NCBI GenBank assembly: GCA_009837885.1
Contig: VXSP01000044.1
Location: 62,001-126,000, forward strand
DNA: 64,000 nucleotides
Origin: Holophagales bacterium
Lineage (GTDB): Bacteria; Acidobacteriota; Thermoanaerobaculia; Multivoradales; Multivoraceae
Reading direction: 5' to 3'
Shown one piece after another: positions 24,334 to 32,661 of the stretch; within the stretch, counting starts at the first letter, position 1; the number at the start of each line of letters is the position of its first letter. The notes beneath the pieces are model-generated. The model worked only from the letters and a program-made list of their open reading frames with translations, had not been told where the DNA came from and did not search any database. The position numbers were made by a program, and so were the translations under genes.

Positions 24334-24612
24334 CTAGAAGATCGCGCTCAGCAGGCCGAATCCGGCGCAGACGACGGCCACCAGCCCGCCGACGACCAGC
24401 AGGACGACGCCGACGGCGATCGTCACCGGCAGGGCCACGATGGCGATCGGAATCAGGATCGCGGCCAGCAGGGTCGCGGCGATGAAGCCGATGATCTTGA
24501 ACGGCAGAAGAACCAGCTTGAAGGCGATCTTCGCGACGAACGCGACGACCGCGAAGACGGCGAGCAGCCCGAGGGCGATCGCTCCGAGGGTCAGGATGGT
24601 CAGGACTTCCAT
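24334..24612 (-). CDS. Small hydrophobic membrane protein
   Basis: About 92 residues from ATG 24612 ('MEVLTILTLGAIALGLLAVF'); an upstream GTG at 24624 lies inside the AGGAGG Shine-Dalgarno region and is less likely. Nearly the whole protein is hydrophobic, giving two to three membrane helices separated by 'KIAFKLVLLPFKIIG'. I do not recognise a family. It stands alone, convergent with the M24 gene and divergent from the Tat lipoprotein gene. Confidence 0.6.
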   Translation of the reverse strand: MEVLTILTLGAIALGLLAVFAVVAFVAKIAFKLVLLPFKIIGFIAATLLAAILIPIAIVALPVTIAVGVVLLVVGGLVAVVCAGFGLLSAIF

Positions 24613-24710
24613 TTCGAGTTGCACTCCTCCTGCCTCAGGACTACGGAGATGAAGCGTAGAGGTTTCGGGGCGCGCTAGACTGCCTCGATTCCCGGCTGGA
24701 GGTGAGCGCG

Positions 24711-25736
24711 ATGAAGATGGACCGCAGACGTTTCCTGCAAACGGGCGCCGTGCTGGGCGCCGCGGCCGCCACCGGCTGCATGGAGGGCGACGCCGGTTCC
24801 GGAGAAGAGGCGGCGCCGGCCGCCGAGGCCACCGTCGAGCCGCTCTACCGCATCTCCCTGGCCGAGTGGTCCTACTTCCGGGAGCTGTTCGGCCCGTCGC
24901 TGAGCGCGCTGGCCGACGGCTCCTTCGGCGAGGTCCTCCAGACCGACCCGCGCTCGCTCTACGAAGGCGAACTCGATCACCTGGACTTCCCGGCCCGCGC
25001 CCGCGGCCTGGGCATCGAAGCCGTGGAGTACGTGAACACCTTCTTCTTCGACCGCGCCCGCGACCAGGAGTACCTTGCGGAGCTCAAGTCGCGCTGCGAC
25101 GGTGAAGGGGTGACCAGCCTGCTCATCATGTGCGACGCGGAGGGCGACATCGGCGCTCCAGACCCGGCGGACCGCGCGCAGACGGTCGAGAACCACCACA
25201 AGTGGGTCGAGGCGGCGGCCTTCCTCGGCTGTCACTCGGTACGGGTCAACGCCGCCAGCGCGGGATCCTTCGAGGAGCAGCAGAAACTGGCCGCCGACGG
25301 CCTGCGCCAGTTGTGCGAGTACGCCGACGGCCATGACATCGACGTCCTGGTCGAGAACCACGGCGGCATCTCGAGCAACGGCGAGTGGCTGTCCGGCACA
25401 CTCGCCATGGTGGATCACCCGCGCATCGGATCCCTGCCCGACTTCGGCAACTTCCGGATCTCCGAGGAGCCCGAAGAGTGGTACGACAGGTACCAGGGCG
25501 TGACCGAGTTGATGCCGTTCGCCCGCGCCGTCAGCGCCAAGAGCTACAACTTCGATGAGAACGGCGACGAGACGGCGACCGACTACGAACGGATGATGCG
25601 GATCGTCCTCGACGCTGGCTATCGCGGCTGGGTCGGCATCGAGTTCGAGGGGCCGATGGCCGCCGACGACGGCATCGTGAAGACGAAGGAGCTGCTCGAG
25701 CGCCTGCGCGAGGATCTCGCGCCCGAGTACGCCTGA
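24711..25736 (+). CDS. Tat-exported lipoprotein with xylose-isomerase-like TIM barrel
   Basis: ATG 24711 has GGAGG nine bases upstream. The N-terminus '[21 protein letters not shown]' has a twin-arginine motif and a lipobox-like Cys, so it is likely folded before export and lipid-anchored. The remaining 310 residues are a sugar phosphate isomerase/epimerase-type (xylose isomerase-like) barrel: '[12 protein letters not shown]' (metal-binding Glu and His), '[10 protein letters not shown]' (Asp), '[12 protein letters not shown]' (Glu). The substrate is unknown. Related Tat-exported barrels are common in polysaccharide-degrading bacteria. It is followed after three bases by the convergent FAD oxidoreductase gene. 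Confidence 0.85.
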   Translation: MKMDRRRFLQTGAVLGAAAATGCMEGDAGSGEEAAPAAEATVEPLYRISLAEWSYFRELFGPSLSALADGSFGEVLQTDPRSLYEGELDHLDFPARARGLGIEAVEYVNTFFFDRARDQEYLAELKSRCDGEGVTSLLIMCDAEGDIGAPDPADRAQTVENHHKWVEAAAFLGCHSVRVNAASAGSFEEQQKLAADGLRQLCEYADGHDIDVLVENHGGISSNGEWLSGTLAMVDHPRIGSLPDFGNFRISEEPEEWYDRYQGVTELMPFARAVSAKSYNFDENGDETATDYERMMRIVLDAGYRGWVGIEFEGPMAADDGIVKTKELLERLREDLAPEYA

Positions 25737-25739
25737 GAT

Positions 25740-27200
25740 CTACGCCGGCAGCCGCACGCTGGCGGCGGCGTGCGAGCCCGTCCGTGGTGCGCCCTCCGCC
25801 TCGAACACCCGTCCCGGATTGAGGATGCCCTTCGGGTCGAGCGTCCTCTTCAGCGTCTTCATCAGGGCGATCTCCTCAGGGGTGCGGCTGCGGCCCAGGT
25901 GAGCCCGCTTCTCGAAGCCGATGCCGTGTTCGGCCGACACCGAGCCGCCGATCGGCTCGAGGTGCCCGTAGACGATTTCCTCGACCGCGTTCCGGGCCTC
26001 CCGCGAACCGTCGCCGACGCCGACGACCACGTGGAGGTTGCCGTCGCCCAGGTGGCCGAAGACGACGCACTGGCTGTCCGTCCAGCGCTCGGTCAACGCG
26101 GCCTTGATCCCGGCGACGTAGCTCTCCATATCGGCGATTCGGAGGCTGACGTCGAAGGTGAAGATCGGTGCCAGGTGGTTGAGCTGCTCGACGTCGTCGC
26201 GCAGCGCCCAGATCTCGTCGCGCTCCGCCTTCGACTTGCCGAGCACCGCGTCTCCGATGAGGCCGGCTTCCATGCACTCGCCGAGCGTCTCCTCGAACTG
26301 CGCCGCGTCCTGTTCGGGCCGCGCCCCCAGCGACTCGACCAGCACGTAGTAGGGATCGCCGTGCGGAATCGGCGGCGCCGTCCTGGCCTGCGGCCCCGTC
26401 ACCAGTTCGTAGAACTCGCGCCACATGACCTCGAAGGCGCTCATCGAGCCGCCGATCTCCTCTTCCAGCCGGCGCAGCAGCTCGACCACCTCGGTGAAGC
26501 CCGGAACCGCGAGCAGGGCGCAGTCGTGGCTGCGGGGCCGGCGCTCCAGGCGCAGGACGACGCGGGTGACGATTCCCAGAGTGCCCTCGGAACCGACGAA
26601 GAGGTGCTTCAGGTCATAGCCCGCGTTGTTCTTGACCATCTTGTTCAGGCTCGAGAGCACCGTGCCGTCGGCCAGCACAGCCTCCAGGCCGAGCACGGAA
26701 TCGCGGGTCATGCCGTAGCGGATCGTCCGGTTGCCACCGGCGTTGGTCGCCACGTTGCCGCCGATCGTGCAGGAGCCGCGGGCTCCGAGGTCGAGCGGAA
26801 AGAGCAGTCCTTCGGCTTCGGCCGCCTCCTGGATGCTCTGCAGCGCGGCGCCGGCCTGGACCGTCATCGTCCTGCCCACGGGATCGATCTCCTCGATCGC
26901 GGTCATTCGCTCCAGCGTGATGGCGACCTCGAGATCACCGGCAACGCCGCCGCCGACGAGGCCGGTCAGCCCGCCCTGCGGCACTACCGGCTGGCTTGCA
27001 CCGTGGCAGGCCTCCAGGGCCGCCGAGAGTTGCTCGGTCGTGCGTGGACGGAGCACCGCCCTGGCCACGCATGGAACCGTGCCCGAGCCGTCGCCGGCCC
27101 TCGCCGTCACCTCGTCACCGACGAGGACGCAGTCATCCCCGAGAGCGTCGCGGAGTTCAGCGAGAAGGGCGTCGCTGGAGCGACGTGCGTTATCGGTCAT
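25740..27200 (-). CDS. FAD-linked 2-hydroxyacid oxidase/dehydrogenase (GlcD/D-LDH-like)
   Basis: A 486-residue PCMH-type FAD protein. 'VVPQGGLTGLVGGG' and 'GSCTIGGNVATNAGG' bind FAD; 'LFVGSEGTLGIVT' closes the domain; the C-terminal FAD-oxidase domain has 'VFGHLGDGNLHVVV' (metal-binding His pair) and 'SAEHGIGFEKR'. This is the pattern of glycolate oxidase subunit D, D-lactate and D-2-hydroxyglutarate dehydrogenases; the exact 2-hydroxyacid is undecided. Cytoplasmic, passing electrons probably to the membrane chain. It lies 36 bases after the thioesterase gene. Confidence 0.9.
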   Translation of the reverse strand: MTDNARRSSDALLAELRDALGDDCVLVGDEVTARAGDGSGTVPCVARAVLRPRTTEQLSAALEACHGASQPVVPQGGLTGLVGGGVAGDLEVAITLERMTAIEEIDPVGRTMTVQAGAALQSIQEAAEAEGLLFPLDLGARGSCTIGGNVATNAGGNRTIRYGMTRDSVLGLEAVLADGTVLSSLNKMVKNNAGYDLKHLFVGSEGTLGIVTRVVLRLERRPRSHDCALLAVPGFTEVVELLRRLEEEIGGSMSAFEVMWREFYELVTGPQARTAPPIPHGDPYYVLVESLGARPEQDAAQFEETLGECMEAGLIGDAVLGKSKAERDEIWALRDDVEQLNHLAPIFTFDVSLRIADMESYVAGIKAALTERWTDSQCVVFGHLGDGNLHVVVGVGDGSREARNAVEEIVYGHLEPIGGSVSAEHGIGFEKRAHLGRSRTPEEIALMKTLKRTLDPKGILNPGRVFEAEGAPRTGSHAAASVRLPA

Positions 27201-27236
27201 GGCAATCCTGGGGAGCGCGTGGAGCGCGGATCATAC

Positions 27237-28115
27237 TCACCCCGCGACGCTGTGCTCCCGCTCCCGCAACCGGATCAGACACTCCTGGCTCGCTGAGGCG
27301 ACGAGCTCGCCGTCCCGGTTGAACACGTGGCCGCGGACGAAGCCGCGGGCGCGGGCGGCGGTCGGGCTCTCCTTGCTGAACAGGAGCCACTCGTCGGCGC
27401 GGAAAGGGCGGTGGAACCAGAGAGCGTGGTCGAGGCTGGCTCCCTGGATCCGGTAGCCCTTCATCGACGGGCCGTGCGGCTGCATCGAGACGGCCATGAA
27501 GTCCAGGTCCGACATGTAGGCAAGGAAGGAGAGGTGGACGGTGCGGTCGTCGGGCAGCCGTTCCCGGCAGCGGAGCCAGGTGTTCTTTCGCGGTTCCCTT
27601 GCCTCACGGCCCTCGCGCGGCAGCATCTGGATGCCCTCGACCTGGCGGCTGTCGATCACTTCGAAGCGGTGGGCGAAGCGCCTGTAGGACGGGTCGTCCT
27701 TCGCCATCTTCCGGTAGATGTCCCCGTCGGAGGGGAGATCGTCGGGCGGCGGCACCTCCGGCATGTCGGACTGGTGCTCCAGTCCGCCTTCCTCGACCTG
27801 GAAGGACGAGGACATGTTGAAGATGGCGCGGCCGTGCTGGATGCCGACGACGCGGCGCGTGGTGAAGCTCCTCCCGTCGCGGATGCGGTCAACGTCGAAG
27901 AGGATCGGCCGCTCCGGGTCGCCGCGACGCAGGAAGTAGGCGTGGATGGAATGCAGGTGACGGTTCTCGACCGTCCTCGAGGCGGCGACGATGGCCTGGC
28001 CCAGCACCTGGCCGCCGAAGACGTGGTTGCCCGGACCGTTCTGCGCCCGGAACAGGTTCTCCTCGATCTGCTCCATCTGCAGCAGGTCGATCATCTCCTG
28101 GACCGCGCCGTTCAT
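27237..28115 (-). CDS. tesB: Acyl-CoA thioesterase II
   Basis: ATG 28115 ('MNGAVQEMIDLLQMEQIEENLF') starts a 292-residue double hot-dog thioesterase; the frame extends much further upstream but only as an overlap with other genes. Typical TesB segments: 'VFGGQVLGQAIVAASRTV', 'LHSIHAYFLRRGD', 'GRSFTTRRVVGIQHG', 'GASLDHALWFHRPF' (the active-site Asp) and 'ELVASASQECLIRL'. It hydrolyses medium- to long-chain acyl-CoA to free acid and CoA. Its ATG overlaps the stop of the upstream LOG-like gene (ATGA). Confidence 0.92.
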   Translation of the reverse strand: MNGAVQEMIDLLQMEQIEENLFRAQNGPGNHVFGGQVLGQAIVAASRTVENRHLHSIHAYFLRRGDPERPILFDVDRIRDGRSFTTRRVVGIQHGRAIFNMSSSFQVEEGGLEHQSDMPEVPPPDDLPSDGDIYRKMAKDDPSYRRFAHRFEVIDSRQVEGIQMLPREGREAREPRKNTWLRCRERLPDDRTVHLSFLAYMSDLDFMAVSMQPHGPSMKGYRIQGASLDHALWFHRPFRADEWLLFSKESPTAARARGFVRGHVFNRDGELVASASQECLIRLREREHSVAG

Positions 28116-28690
28116 CGAGGCGGGATGGTAACGGTGCGGCGAAGCCAGTCGACGAGCTGGTCGAGCTTGGTGAACACGCGCGCGCCGGCCGCGGCCGCGG
28201 CGGTCGACTGGTCGCCGTCGCCGGGCGGCCGGTCGAAGACGGCCAGGGGTCGCCCGTAGCGGAGCGACAGCTCGATCTCGCTCCAGGTGCCGGCGCTGCC
28301 CGGCAGGGCGACCACGGCGTCGGCGGAGAGGACGTTGATGTGGTTGCGCGAGAAGGGACCGGTGCCGGACGCGCCGGACAGTGGCAGGTGAGTGCGGATC
28401 ACGACCTCCACCCACGGGTTGGGGTAGCCGTCGGGCGAGCCGTCGCCGTCCTGCTGGCTCGGAACGACTCCCAGGCACAGGCCCTCCCGGTCCTCGGTCT
28501 CCGCGAAGGCGCGGCTCGTGGCTGTCATCGTGCCGCGGCCGGCGCCGGTCAGCAGATGCCAGCCGTTCCCGGCGATCTCCCGGCCCAGGGGCGCGGCCAG
28601 GTCCTCGTGGCTCTCGGCGCCCGAACCCATCACGCCGACGATGGGACGCCGCTCGACTACTGGGACTTGCCCCGGGCGCTGATCGGCCAC
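28112..28690 (-). CDS. LOG/TIGR00725-like Rossmann protein
   Basis: A 192-residue protein. 'PIVGVMGSGAESHEDLAAPLG', 'HLLTGAGRGTMTATSRAF' and 'VVALPGSAGTWSEIELSL' match the lysine-decarboxylase-like Rossmann group that includes LOG cytokinin riboside phosphohydrolases and TIGR00725 proteins; here the usual PGGxGT is PGSAGT, which points to the TIGR00725/Moco-carrier-like branch. Function unproved. The GTG start 28690 overlaps the end of the PLP-enzyme gene by 34 bases, and its stop overlaps tesB. Confidence 0.7.
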   Translation of the reverse strand: MADQRPGQVPVVERRPIVGVMGSGAESHEDLAAPLGREIAGNGWHLLTGAGRGTMTATSRAFAETEDREGLCLGVVPSQQDGDGSPDGYPNPWVEVVIRTHLPLSGASGTGPFSRNHINVLSADAVVALPGSAGTWSEIELSLRYGRPLAVFDRPPGDGDQSTAAAAAGARVFTKLDQLVDWLRRTVTIPPR

Positions 28691-29895
28691 AGTTCCTCCA
28701 CCCGGCCGTCCCGTACCGGGTAGTACACGTCGTAGAGGTTGACCGTCGGGTCGCAGTGGGGGGTGATGCAGCGGAGCCGGTCGCCGAGTTGCACGGGCCT
28801 GGTCGCCTCGGCGATCCGGAGAATGCCGTGCTCGTCGCCGCCCCAGCCGTAGACCACGCCGCCGACATCTGCGAGCTGGGGGCGGTCGGCGTCCGAGGCG
28901 AACGCCTTGTAGCCGCCGTCCGTCGTGATCAGTTCGGGCACAGGCTGGCTGATCGCGGTCACCTGCACGAAGAGCGAGGTTTCGAAGTCGTCGAAGACCT
29001 CCCCGTTGCGACTGCCGATCCGCAGGTACTGCTCGTCCATGAACAGGTAGGAACCGACCTGCAGGTCGGTCATGCCATCGACCTCGGAGTCGATGTCCCA
29101 GGTGCCCGTGCCGCCGCCGCTCAACACGCTGACCGAGATGCCGTCGGCTTCGATCAGCCGTCTCGTCTCGACCGCGGCCTCGAGTGCCTTGAGGGACCGG
29201 GCCTGTCGCTCGGCGTGGCCGTGGACGTGCATCAGGTGGCCGGCGTAGGCCTGAAGGCCGCGCAGGTCGAGATCGGGCAGACCGTCGATCGTCCGCGCCA
29301 GTTCGAGCGCCGGTTCACCGGTGGCGACGCCGGTGCGCCGGGTGCCGACATCGAGGTCGACCAGGACGCGCTGAGTGACGCTCTCGGCGACCGCCGCCTC
29401 GTGGAGCCGTTCGGCCGCGGCCCGGTTGTCGACCACCAGGGTGACCTCCGGGCTTTGTTTCGAGAGGGCGACGACGCGCCCGATCTTGTCGTCGGTGACG
29501 ACCGGCGAGGTGATCAGGACCTCGTCGATGCCTGCCTCGACCATGACCTCCGCCTCGCTGACCTTGGCGCAGCAGACGCCGACCGCACCGAGTTCCATCT
29601 GGCGCTTCGCCAGGAGCGGGCATTTGTGGGTCTTTGTGTGCGGGCGGAGGGAGATGCCCCGTTCCTCGGCGTGGGCGGCCATCTTCGCCAGGTTCAGCTC
29701 CATCCTGGCGACGTCGATGAGCAGCGCCGGCGTCGGCACGTTCTCCACCGGGAGTGGCGTGTCGAGGGGAATCGGCTCGTGGCTCAACGCGGGCTCCGCG
29801 GAACGGACGGTTACACCGGAACCGCAGGCGACGGTCGCGCCGCCGGCCGCTCCGACCGCGCCCAGGAACGCGCGTCGCGTGGTGTGGTGCGCCAT
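28657..29895 (-). CDS. DSD1-family PLP enzyme (D-threonine aldolase / D-serine dehydratase-like)
   Basis: A 412-residue fold-type III PLP enzyme with a twin-arginine-like leader ('TTRRAFLGAVGAAGG'), so probably periplasmic. 'TPALLIDVARMELNLAKMA' and 'LRPHTKTHKCPLLAK' (PLP Lys) begin the barrel; 'LVDLDVGTRRTGV', 'LQAYAGHLMHVHGH' and 'LSGGGTGTWD' (phosphate loop) follow; 'RCITPHCDPTVNLYD' provides the metal-binding HxD. The family acts on D-3-hydroxyamino acids, either by aldol cleavage or dehydration. It is the first gene of a run with the LOG-like, TesB and FAD oxidoreductase genes. Confidence 0.87.
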   Translation of the reverse strand: MAHHTTRRAFLGAVGAAGGATVACGSGVTVRSAEPALSHEPIPLDTPLPVENVPTPALLIDVARMELNLAKMAAHAEERGISLRPHTKTHKCPLLAKRQMELGAVGVCCAKVSEAEVMVEAGIDEVLITSPVVTDDKIGRVVALSKQSPEVTLVVDNRAAAERLHEAAVAESVTQRVLVDLDVGTRRTGVATGEPALELARTIDGLPDLDLRGLQAYAGHLMHVHGHAERQARSLKALEAAVETRRLIEADGISVSVLSGGGTGTWDIDSEVDGMTDLQVGSYLFMDEQYLRIGSRNGEVFDDFETSLFVQVTAISQPVPELITTDGGYKAFASDADRPQLADVGGVVYGWGGDEHGILRIAEATRPVQLGDRLRCITPHCDPTVNLYDVYYPVRDGRVEELWPISARGKSQ

Positions 29896-29937
29896 TCGAA
29901 GTTGCGACTATAGCCGCCCGGTATTCTGGTCCGGCCC

Positions 29938-31086
29938 ATGAAGATCTTCGCCGGTTCCCTGGTCCTGTTCACCGCGGCTCTGGCTGCCCAGCCGCCGCCG
30001 GACCGGACGTTCACCGACGCGGTCGAGGTGGCGGAATCGTCGGTCGTCATCGAACTGCCGCGGATGCGCGGGGTGAGGCCGTCCGACTTCGAGCCGGGCG
30101 ACTTCGTGGTGGAGGTCGCCGGCGAGCGGCGCCGCGCGACCGGGGTGTCCGCGCTCGATCTGAAGGCGAACCCGCGGCCGGTGCTCGTCTATGTGGACGC
30201 CGTGCTGGCCAAGGCGGAGACCGTCCGTCTCGGTGCGGAGGCGCTGGCGTGGCAGGCGCGGCGGCTGGTGGCGCTCGGGCCGGTCGAGGTCGCGCTGGAC
30301 GACGGTGCGCCTGGAGGCGCGGAACAGCGGCTCGCCGCGACGACGGAGCCGGGAGCCGTTGAGGCGGCGCTGGAGCAGATCGCCGGGGAAGGCCTGGGCC
30401 GCGATGCCTACTTCGAGGCCGGGAACCGCCCGGTGGACCTGCCGACGTACGCCGAGGTCGTGCGTGAATCGGCGGCGCGCCTGCTGGAAGAGACCACTTC
30501 GCGCTGCGGCGATCCACCGTGTTTCCTGTTCTGGCTGAGCGACGGGTTTCCCGCCCTGGACGATGCGGGCATACGAGCCGCCGGCGAGCTGGAGGCGGGA
30601 CTCGCCGCGGGCGGCTGGATCGTCATTGCCATGGCGCTTCACGTACCAACACCGGATCCCGACATCGGCGAACCGCGGCCGGTCAGCTACGAGCAGTGGA
30701 AGGCGATGACGCCGGGAGTCAAGATGGCGCCCTCGCCGGGCGAGGTCAGCCGCCTGCAGGGGCTTTCCGCGAGTAGCTTCGACTTCTACGTCGAGCCGCG
30801 GTACGACCCGCTACGGCGCGCGGCGATCGCCTCCTGTGGTGCGGCGCTGCGAGTCGAGCACCAGCTCGAGGCGGAGTTCGAGCGGCTGGAGCGGAGGCTC
30901 CTGCTGCGCTTCGCCTCCGGGGCCGGGGGGGCGGACCTGGCGGCGGCGGCGCTGCGCTTCCTGCCGGTGGAAGTCCGTCTGGCCGAGGTATCGCGGTTTG
31001 CGGACCGGCGAAGGTTCAAACGCTGGCTGGGACTCGTGCCAGCGGAGGAGCGGCTGCGCTTCGCTCGGTGGATTCGGTCCCGCTAG
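29938..31086 (+). CDS. Secreted VWFA-like protein without MIDAS
   Basis: A 382-residue protein with a signal peptide ('LVLFTAALAAQ'). The arrangement 'RPVLVYVDAVLAKAET' near residue 80, a long helix, then 'CFLFWLSDGFPALDD' resembles the VWFA-related domain often found in Acidobacteriota, but the metal-ion site DxSxS is DAVLA, so no metal ion is expected. The C-terminal 100 residues are helical and Arg-rich. Function unknown. It is a single gene between two convergent runs; ATG 29938 directly follows a stretch with CCGGCCC and has no strong Shine-Dalgarno. Confidence 0.6.
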   Translation: MKIFAGSLVLFTAALAAQPPPDRTFTDAVEVAESSVVIELPRMRGVRPSDFEPGDFVVEVAGERRRATGVSALDLKANPRPVLVYVDAVLAKAETVRLGAEALAWQARRLVALGPVEVALDDGAPGGAEQRLAATTEPGAVEAALEQIAGEGLGRDAYFEAGNRPVDLPTYAEVVRESAARLLEETTSRCGDPPCFLFWLSDGFPALDDAGIRAAGELEAGLAAGGWIVIAMALHVPTPDPDIGEPRPVSYEQWKAMTPGVKMAPSPGEVSRLQGLSASSFDFYVEPRYDPLRRAAIASCGAALRVEHQLEAEFERLERRLLLRFASGAGGADLAAAALRFLPVEVRLAEVSRFADRRRFKRWLGLVPAEERLRFARWIRSR

Positions 31087-31097
31087 CTACGTCACAC

Positions 31098-31162
31098 ACT
31101 GGGTACGCCGGCGTCCCCGCCGCATCCGGCGCGTAGCGCCGGCTTCTGGACTTCTGTCGCGC
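31098..31162 (+). repeat. REP-like double-hairpin repeat, copy C
   Basis: CTGGGTACGCCGGCGTCCCC then the perfect second hairpin CCGGCGC-GTA-GCGCCGG (31126-31142) and TTCTGGACTT, as in copy A. The first hairpin has lost one G. It fills the gap between two convergent genes. Confidence 0.75.
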
Positions 31163-31163
31163 C

Positions 31164-32654
31164 CTAGAAGCTCAGCAGCGACGCCAGGTCACCGGCCACG
31201 AAGAACAGCGCCAGCGACAGCAGCGCCGTCAGCACCAGCGGAGCGACACAGAGAAACGGCGCTTCGGCGATCGGCTTCCGGTCGCCGCCGGCGCTGCCGC
31301 TGGGGCCGGCGGTGGGCGAGGTCGCGAAGAAACCGCGAACGACCACGGGCATCAGGTAGAAGACGGCGAGCAGGGAGCTCACCATCAGGACTCCCAGAAA
31401 CGCGGCTTGCCAGGCGAATCCGGTCTCGAGCGCGCCGACCATCAGGTACCACTTGGCCCACGAGCCGCCCAGGGGCGGGATGCCGATGATCGAGAGCGAG
31501 GCGAGGAAGAAGGCCGCGAAGGTCCAGGGCATTGTGCGGCCGAGACCGTCGAGTTCGCTCACCTTCTTCTTGTGGGTGGCGACCAGGATGGCGCCGGCGC
31601 AGAAGAAGAGGGTGATCTTGCCCGCCGCGTGCATCGCGATCTGCATGCCGCCGGCGAGGACGCCCGTAGCCGTGGCCATCGCCGCGCCGAGGACGATGTA
31701 GGCGAGCTGGCTGATCGTCGAGTAGGCGAGCCGCGCCTTCAGGTTGTCCTGGCGGATCGCGATGACGGCCGCCATCAGCATCGTGAACGAGGCGATCGTC
31801 ATCAGCGAGAGTGACGCGTTGCTGCCGCCGAGCAGGTCGAGGCCGAAGACGTAGACGACGACCTTGAGGATCGCGAACACGCCGGCCTTGACCACCGCCA
31901 CCGCGTGCAGCAGCGCGCTGACCGGGGTCGGCGCCACCATCGCGTTCGGCAACCAGCGGTGGAAGGGCATGAGCGCCGCCTTGCCGGCGCCGAAGGCGTA
32001 CAGCAGCAGCAGCACCGTGACCATCCCGGAGCTCGTCTCGGCGCCGAGAATGCCGCCGGGCGTGAACTCGATCGTGCCGGTCAGCCGCCAGGTGAAGAGG
32101 ATGGCGAACAGCAGGAAGGAGATCGAGGTGAAGAGCAGGATGCCGAGGTAGACGCGCCCCGCGCGCCGCGCCTCGTCCGTGCCGTGGTGGGTGACGAGCG
32201 GGAAGGTGAGAAGCGTCAACGCCTCGTAGAACAGGAACAGCGTGAACAGGTTGCTGGCGAAGGCGATGCCCAGCGCGGCGAAGATGGAGAGAGCGAAGAA
32301 GGTGAAGAACCGGGTCTGGTTCTGCTCGTGGTGGCCGCGCATGTAGCCGACGGCGTAGATCGAGGTGACGATCCACAGGCCGCTCGCCACCAGGCCGTAA
32401 AGCAGTCCGAGCGGCTCGACCTGGAACGCGAGTTCCACTCCCGGCAGCACCTCGAACAGGACGAGTTCCGGCCGGCCGCCGGCCAGAACGTCGCCGGCGA
32501 GGCGCCAGACCGTGGCGAAGGTGCAGGCGCCGATCAGGGGTGTGGCGATGTCCCGCAGGTTGGGGCGGCCCAGGCCGCCGCCCAGCAGCAGGCAGGAAAC
32601 CGCCGCCAGAACCGGCAGCAGAAGGGCGACCAGAATCGTCGTCTCGGGGCTCAT
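31164..32654 (-). CDS. Antiporter-like subunit (MrpA N-terminal / MrpD-like)
   Basis: A 496-residue membrane protein of the NuoL/MrpA/MrpD type with about 14 helices. The conserved Glu of 'LFYEALTLLTFPLV', Lys of 'GAGKAALMPFHRWLP' and Lys of 'AVAVVKAGVFAILKVV' are the proton-path residues of the family. It is the second antiporter-like subunit of the operon, eight bases after mrpD, and probably supplies the module that in standard Mrp complexes is the N-terminal part of MrpA. It is the last gene of the run. Confidence 0.85.
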   Translation of the reverse strand: MSPETTILVALLLPVLAAVSCLLLGGGLGRPNLRDIATPLIGACTFATVWRLAGDVLAGGRPELVLFEVLPGVELAFQVEPLGLLYGLVASGLWIVTSIYAVGYMRGHHEQNQTRFFTFFALSIFAALGIAFASNLFTLFLFYEALTLLTFPLVTHHGTDEARRAGRVYLGILLFTSISFLLFAILFTWRLTGTIEFTPGGILGAETSSGMVTVLLLLYAFGAGKAALMPFHRWLPNAMVAPTPVSALLHAVAVVKAGVFAILKVVVYVFGLDLLGGSNASLSLMTIASFTMLMAAVIAIRQDNLKARLAYSTISQLAYIVLGAAMATATGVLAGGMQIAMHAAGKITLFFCAGAILVATHKKKVSELDGLGRTMPWTFAAFFLASLSIIGIPPLGGSWAKWYLMVGALETGFAWQAAFLGVLMVSSLLAVFYLMPVVVRGFFATSPTAGPSGSAGGDRKPIAEAPFLCVAPLVLTALLSLALFFVAGDLASLLSF

Positions 32655-32661
32655 CGTCGAC

